A DNA stretch of 9,260 nt from an uncultured Planctomycetota bacterium. Lineage in GTDB: Bacteria > Planctomycetota > Planctomycetia > Pirellulales > Thermoguttaceae. The first letter of the stretch is position 1, and the number at the start of each line of letters is the position of its first letter. Under the pieces are notes generated by a model. That model saw nothing but the letters and a program-made list of their open reading frames with translations. It was not told the origin of the DNA and did no database searches. Both the position numbers and the translations under genes were made by a program. Of this stretch, positions 6,624-9,260 are shown in pieces. The stretch is from NCBI GenBank assembly GCA_902797455.1, contig CADBTE010000292.1, positions 1-9,260 on the forward strand, in the 5' to 3' direction.

Positions 6624-6629
6624 CCTCCT
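6624..6629 (-). promoter_or_regulatory. Perfect Shine-Dalgarno that decides a TTG start
   Basis: The minus strand reads AGGAGG at 6629-6624, six bases before TTG (6617-6615). No in-frame ATG lies at a suitable distance, and the protein would lose part of its first membrane helix if started later. The strong ribosome site together with the weak start codon supports TTG as the true start. Confidence 0.8.
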
Positions 6630-6706
6630 CTTCAGCTATGATTCACCGGGTCTTGGCAGAGGTGAAGCTTACGTGTTTTGGGGTGTTTGTGTACGCAGGT
6701 GGGTCT

Positions 6707-6712
6707 ATTATA
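6707..6712 (-). promoter_or_regulatory. Candidate -10 element for the minus-strand cluster
   Basis: The minus strand reads TATAAT at 6712-6707, about 90 bp upstream of the DoxX TTG start. The hexamer 17 bp upstream is TGTGTC, a poor match to TTGACA, and there is no extended TG. Only the -10 is persuasive. Confidence 0.35.
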
Positions 6713-6966
6713 TCGTGATCCGCGCGGGAGACACACTCCACAGAGGTGCCCCCTTACGGAAGGAAAACCCGAGTATCTCTTTCCTATTTTAATCGAATTT
6801 TACCAATCTTAAAACCCGCGCCCGATTTTTACTAAAAAATTTGCTCTGGTCTTTCCCCAAGGAAATCCCTATGATTCCCCCGCGCCGCGTTTTTCCCCCG
6901 CCGCTAAACGCTGACAGACCCCGACGCGGGGGGAACGCCTCGGGCTTAAACCGCAGAAAGGAACGT

Positions 6967-7647
6967 ATGGGAGATAAGCTCTTCAACGGACTGGTCGCCG
7001 CCTTATTTGGGGCGATTTCGGGAATCGGAAGTGTCTGGTACCTTTCCGATACACCTTCTGGCTCCCCCCAAAACGGCGGACAGGGAGACTCTCCCGCCGT
7101 CTTCGATACCCTGGAGGTTCGCAATCTGACCGTCACCGACGGGATCCTCGTCAACGACTCGCAGTCCGGCGAGCCGCTGATCGAGCTGCGCGACGGGGTT
7201 GTTCTGGCCAAGCGGCAGGTCCTCTCCAACCACCTGGGGGGGTTCTGCGTCATGGGGCAGAGGATCCAAGTGACCACCGACGACCCAAGCTCGGCGGCCA
7301 GCCCGGTGCGCGCCGAACTGGCGACCGACGATAAGGGGGGCGCCTGCCTGGCGCTGGAGAGCCCCGCCGGAACACATTCGATGAACATCGGCTTCGACCG
7401 CGAGGAGACCGGCTTCATTATCTCGAAGAACAACAGTGATTCGATGATGGTCGCCCAGGCGATCCTGCCGCTGCCCAAAAAGGGGAACAGCGACGGTTTC
7501 CTCCCGACGCAGGGGACGGGCGACGCCCCGGCGCGCCTGGCCGGCGATCCGGCCGAATTGCCCCCCCAGACCCCCTTAACCCCGGCGGCCGCGGCAGCCC
7601 CGGCGGCCACGCTGGCGGCCCCCCAGCCAAGCGCCGCCCCCTACTAA
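6967..7647 (+). CDS. Hypothetical membrane-anchored protein with beta-rich domain and Ala/Pro-rich tail
   Basis: I do not recognise a named family for this 226-residue protein. The ATG at 6967 is preceded by AAAGGA with 4 bases of spacing; the frame is open further upstream but that part looks non-coding. Residues about 5-26 (FNGLVAALFGAISGIGSVWY) form a Gly/Ala-rich hydrophobic segment with little charge before it, more like an uncleaved anchor than a cleaved signal. A polar Gly/Ser linker follows. Residues ~46-168 alternate in a way typical of short beta strands: FDTLEVRNLTVTDGILVND, then LIELRDGVVLAKRQVL, then IGFDREETGFIISKNN. This could be a beta-helix or stacked-strand fold. The last ~45 residues are low-complexity, rich in Ala and Pro. 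It lies 102 bp before an outer-membrane barrel on the same strand, so a periplasmic role beside the barrel is a reasonable guess. Coding status is good, function unknown. Confidence 0.8.
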   Translation: MGDKLFNGLVAALFGAISGIGSVWYLSDTPSGSPQNGGQGDSPAVFDTLEVRNLTVTDGILVNDSQSGEPLIELRDGVVLAKRQVLSNHLGGFCVMGQRIQVTTDDPSSAASPVRAELATDDKGGACLALESPAGTHSMNIGFDREETGFIISKNNSDSMMVAQAILPLPKKGNSDGFLPTQGTGDAPARLAGDPAELPPQTPLTPAAAAAPAATLAAPQPSAAPY

Positions 7648-7692
7648 AAGGTTAGGAACGGAAGGTTCGCCGCCGCGGTCCCGGTCCTATTG

Positions 7693-7747
7693 CAAACACT
7701 TACAAACACGGTCACGCTGCAAACACGGTCATATCACAGGCACGGTT
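7693..7747 (+). repeat. 17-bp-period direct repeats upstream of the barrel gene
   Basis: CAAACACGGTCA occurs at 7703-7714 and again at 7720-7731, exactly 17 bp on. CACGGT recurs at 7707, 7724 and 7741, all at 17-bp spacing, and a partial copy (CAAACACT) sits at 7693-7700. The array ends 2 bp before the ATG at 7750. The period is not a multiple of three, so it does not make a repeated peptide. It could bind a regulator or affect translation. Confidence 0.6.
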
Positions 7748-7749
7748 TT

Positions 7750-8793
7750 ATGTTCGGTCGGTTTCGCCCTAAAGCCCTCGCGCTTATCGCTTCGGCGATA
7801 TTCGCCGCGCTGAGCGCGGCCGACGCCGGCGAGCCGTTTACCTACGCCGTCGGCCGGCGGCTGCTGGCTCAAAGCGGGGAACCGGCCGCCTCGGGCGAGC
7901 AGCCGGTTCTGCGGGGGAACCTCACGGAACTGCCGATCAACGACCCCTATAAGATCCGCGTCAACGGAACCGTCTTCGGTCAGTGGACCGACCTCGATCA
8001 CCGGGGGGCGTACAACCGTCCCGACGGGCTGAGCGCGTCGGTCTTCGGCGGCGGAATCGGCGCCGACCGAAAGATCGCCAGCCGATCGATGATCGGTCTT
8101 CGGATCGGAGGGACAACGATCGACGTGCGTCCGGACAATCCCGGCGACAGCCAATACATCTCGAATTACTACGGTCTGTGCCGCCTCGGCCTGGAGGGGG
8201 ACCTATGGCACTGGGACTTTTCCGTCGGCGCCGGAGGGAATCAATCCGACAACCAGCGGACCCTCGGCGGCGTCTCAGGCGCGGCGGGCCGCACGAGTGT
8301 TTCCCGCTCCCTGAGCCAAATCCAGTGGAACTACCAGACCGAGCTGGGGATGCACTTAAAAAGCGGCTACACCAAAATCGCCCCCTTCCTCGGTTTCCGC
8401 TCGATCCTTCTCGGCCAGGGGGATGAGAGCGATATTCCGATCGACCAGCGCTCGCTCTTCCCGGTGGAATCGGGCCAGTCGTACCGAGCGTTTCTCGGCT
8501 CCCGCTTCTCGTGGGACTACGCCACCTATATCGCCGTCCTCAAGCCGTCCATCTGGGGCATGTGGGCGCATGAGTTCGGGGACAGCGGCCTTCTGACCAC
8601 CAGCGACACAAGCGAGTTCCCCGTCGCCTGGCGCTGCGGCGGCTGCGAACTGCCCCGCGACCGGGCCATCCTCGGTGTCGGGATCGCCGCGGCACTGAGG
8701 AATATGGTCGATCTGTGGTTCCATTACGACGCCGATTTCTCCGCGTCGTATCAGTCGCACGCGATCACCGCCGGCGCGAATATCAAGTACTGA
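7750..8793 (+). CDS. Autotransporter-type outer-membrane beta-barrel protein without passenger
   Basis: This 347-residue protein has a signal peptide: basic n-region MFGRFRPK, hydrophobic core ~9-22, likely cleavage ADA|GE at 26/27. From about residue 70 to the end it shows the alternating strand pattern and Gly/aromatic content of an autotransporter beta-domain (PF03797 type). The C-terminal part follows the family closely: LPRDRAILGVGIAAAL (301-316), then DLWFHYDADFSASYQSH (321-337), then a final strand ending in aromatic Tyr 347. Only ~60 residues precede the barrel, so there is no passenger; it is more like a stand-alone porin or anchor. A CGGC pair sits at 296-299 in a predicted loop. 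The ATG at 7750 was preferred. The frame extends to a TTG at 7690, which would add a Thr-rich 20-residue stretch over the 17-bp repeats. Neither start has a strong Shine-Dalgarno. It is probably co-transcribed with the preceding anchored protein. Confidence 0.8.
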   Translation: MFGRFRPKALALIASAIFAALSAADAGEPFTYAVGRRLLAQSGEPAASGEQPVLRGNLTELPINDPYKIRVNGTVFGQWTDLDHRGAYNRPDGLSASVFGGGIGADRKIASRSMIGLRIGGTTIDVRPDNPGDSQYISNYYGLCRLGLEGDLWHWDFSVGAGGNQSDNQRTLGGVSGAAGRTSVSRSLSQIQWNYQTELGMHLKSGYTKIAPFLGFRSILLGQGDESDIPIDQRSLFPVESGQSYRAFLGSRFSWDYATYIAVLKPSIWGMWAHEFGDSGLLTTSDTSEFPVAWRCGGCELPRDRAILGVGIAAALRNMVDLWFHYDADFSASYQSHAITAGANIKY

Positions 8794-8907
8794 CACCACT
8801 GGTCCTGACCGGTTACCGCCGCTCTTGCCGGTTGTTTCGTTCTTTTCGTTATTTTCGGCATCTTCCGCGTCCGCGGCGCGCCCCGCGCGAGCGCTTCTTC
8901 TGATACG

Positions 8908-8988
8908 GCCGTTATTTCATAAAGATTCCATGCAACGGTTATTTCTCCTAACTTTGTTACAATCGTTATTTTTTAATAAAGCCCCTCT
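8908..8988 (+). repeat. Three direct repeats at 27-bp spacing
   Basis: The core [C/G]GTTATTT occurs at 8910-8917, 8937-8944 (first base G) and 8964-8971, at exactly 27-bp spacing. The first two copies also share the following C, with partial similarity through the rest of the unit. A further CGTTATTT at 8847-8854 is out of register. The array lies in the AT-rich part of the gap, about 225-290 bp upstream of the right-edge gene. The period suggests a binding-site array or a decayed tandem repeat. Confidence 0.45.
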
Positions 8989-9126
8989 TCCCCGGGTCCG
9001 ATAAAATAGGAAGACCGGGCTCTGTGTGCGGGCGCGGTCTATACCGGAATTGTATGTGCGAAAAACAGCGTCCGTTAGGAAGGAAATCAGCTTCGGGCGC
9101 GGCGGGAATGGATTCCCCCGAAACAA

Positions 9127-9156
9127 CCGCGGCCGCGAAACGCCGAGCGGCCGCGG
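9127..9156. promoter_or_regulatory. Perfect 10-bp GC-rich inverted repeat upstream of the right-edge gene
   Basis: CCGCGGCCGC (9127-9136) and GCGGCCGCGG (9147-9156) are exact reverse complements around a 10-base loop. As RNA this would be a very stable hairpin ending 39 bases before the ATG at 9196, followed by a pyrimidine-rich stretch with catcatcattatttt. It could be a terminator for upstream transcription, a 5'-leader element of the next gene, or a protein-binding site. The tail is not a clean T-run, so a terminator is only one option. Confidence 0.5.
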
Positions 9157-9195
9157 CTCTTCCATCATCATTATTTTCGTCACGGAGGACGAACT

Positions 9196-9260
9196 ATGAA
9201 GGTTTCGCTGAAAAGAAAGGATCGAAATCAAGGGAACTCGCGGTTTTGGCGGATTCAGAA
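9196..9260 (+). CDS. N-terminal fragment of an unidentified protein (runs off right edge)
   Basis: The ATG at 9196 follows GGAGG (9184-9188) with 7 bases of spacing, the best ribosome site on the plus strand here, and the frame stays open to the edge. The visible peptide begins MKVSLKRKDRNQGNSRFWRI, strongly basic with eight Lys/Arg in 20 residues and no hydrophobic core yet. It may be a long n-region of a signal or prepilin-type leader, or a cytoplasmic basic protein. Too little is present to name a family. Confidence 0.65.
   Translation, partial: MKVSLKRKDRNQGNSRFWRIQ

Larger units (their letters stand above)
6618..6966. other. Divergent intergenic region
   Basis: This 349-bp region separates the minus-strand cluster from the plus-strand envelope pair and must hold promoters for both. 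Positions about 6780-6845 are AT-rich against the GC-rich background. A perfect TATAAT on the minus strand lies at 6712-6707. A small hairpin, CCCCG-acg-CGGGG, lies at 6919-6931 in the probable 5' leader of the plus-strand gene. The plus frame stays open back to about 6841, but the extension is Pro/Arg-rich with no hydrophobic start, so I treat it as untranslated. No further gene is seen. Confidence 0.55.
8794..9195. other. Gene-free region between the barrel and the right-edge gene
   Basis: I see no credible gene in these ~400 bp. Just after the barrel stop, ACCGG (8808-8812) can pair with CCGGT (8828-8832) before a T-rich stretch (tgtttcgttcttttcg), a weak terminator candidate. GCGCG-ccc-CGCGC (8876-8888) is a second short GC hairpin. 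From about 8905 to 9010 the sequence turns AT-rich and holds GTTATTT direct repeats. AGACCG (9012-9017) and CGGTCT (9035-9040) form a short inverted repeat. A perfect 10-bp GC-rich inverted repeat follows at 9127-9156. A promoter for the right-edge gene is expected here, but no -35/-10 pair stands out. Confidence 0.5.

Noticed and set aside
6841..6966. N-terminal extension of the anchored hypothetical protein
   Set aside because: The upstream codons give a Pro/Arg-rich stretch with no ribosome site, whereas ATG 6967 has AAAGGA at good spacing and begins a membrane segment.
1..9260. CRISPR array, tRNA, rRNA, insertion sequence or phage gene
   Set aside because: No regularly spaced identical repeats of CRISPR length, no tRNA cloverleaf or rRNA-like block, and no transposase or integrase motif was found on either strand.

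Overview
The window looks like a piece of a GC-rich bacterial chromosome, most likely from the Planctomycetota or a close PVC relative. This is an inference from gene content: a secreted PF06439 (DUF1080) protein beside two paralogous, very long Gfo/Idh/MocA oxidoreductases, an oversized DoxX-type membrane protein, and an autotransporter-type outer-membrane barrel with no passenger. No RNA gene, insertion sequence, phage gene or CRISPR array is visible.

The left two thirds (about 1-6617) form a minus-strand cluster. In transcription order it holds: a DoxX-like membrane protein with a ~200-residue soluble insert (6617-5493, TTG start behind a perfect AGGAGG); a Gfo/Idh/MocA oxidoreductase with a canonical Tat signal (5434-3629); a second Gfo/Idh/MocA paralogue with a degraded Tat signal and a long charged helical insert (3559-1559); a terminator-like hairpin (about 1531-1481); a secreted PF06439 protein (1427-153); and the first 25 codons of 6-phosphogluconate dehydrogenase gnd (77-1, running off the left edge). 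The content suggests a module in which oxidoreductases oxidise a sugar or glycoside in the periplasm or at the membrane, the PF06439 protein cleaves the keto-glycoside, DoxX may pass electrons into the membrane, and Gnd links to central sugar oxidation. The substrate and electron route are not shown by the sequence.

A divergent intergenic region (6618-6966) separates this cluster from a plus-strand pair: a 226-residue protein of unknown function with an N-terminal membrane anchor, a beta-rich middle and an Ala/Pro-rich tail (6967-7647), and an autotransporter-type barrel with a signal peptide (7750-8793). They may form one envelope unit. A ~400-bp gene-free stretch follows. It carries direct repeats at 27-bp spacing and a perfect GC-rich inverted repeat, and leads into the start of another plus-strand gene (9196 to the right edge) of unknown product with an excellent ribosome binding site.

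The most unusual signal is short-period direct repeats at gene starts. There are 12-bp (four-codon) units in the leader n-regions of the PF06439 gene and, in two copies, of the Tat-type oxidoreductase. There is a 17-bp-period array just before the barrel's ATG, and a 27-bp-period array upstream of the last gene. Whether these are slippage-prone regulators of export or expression is open.
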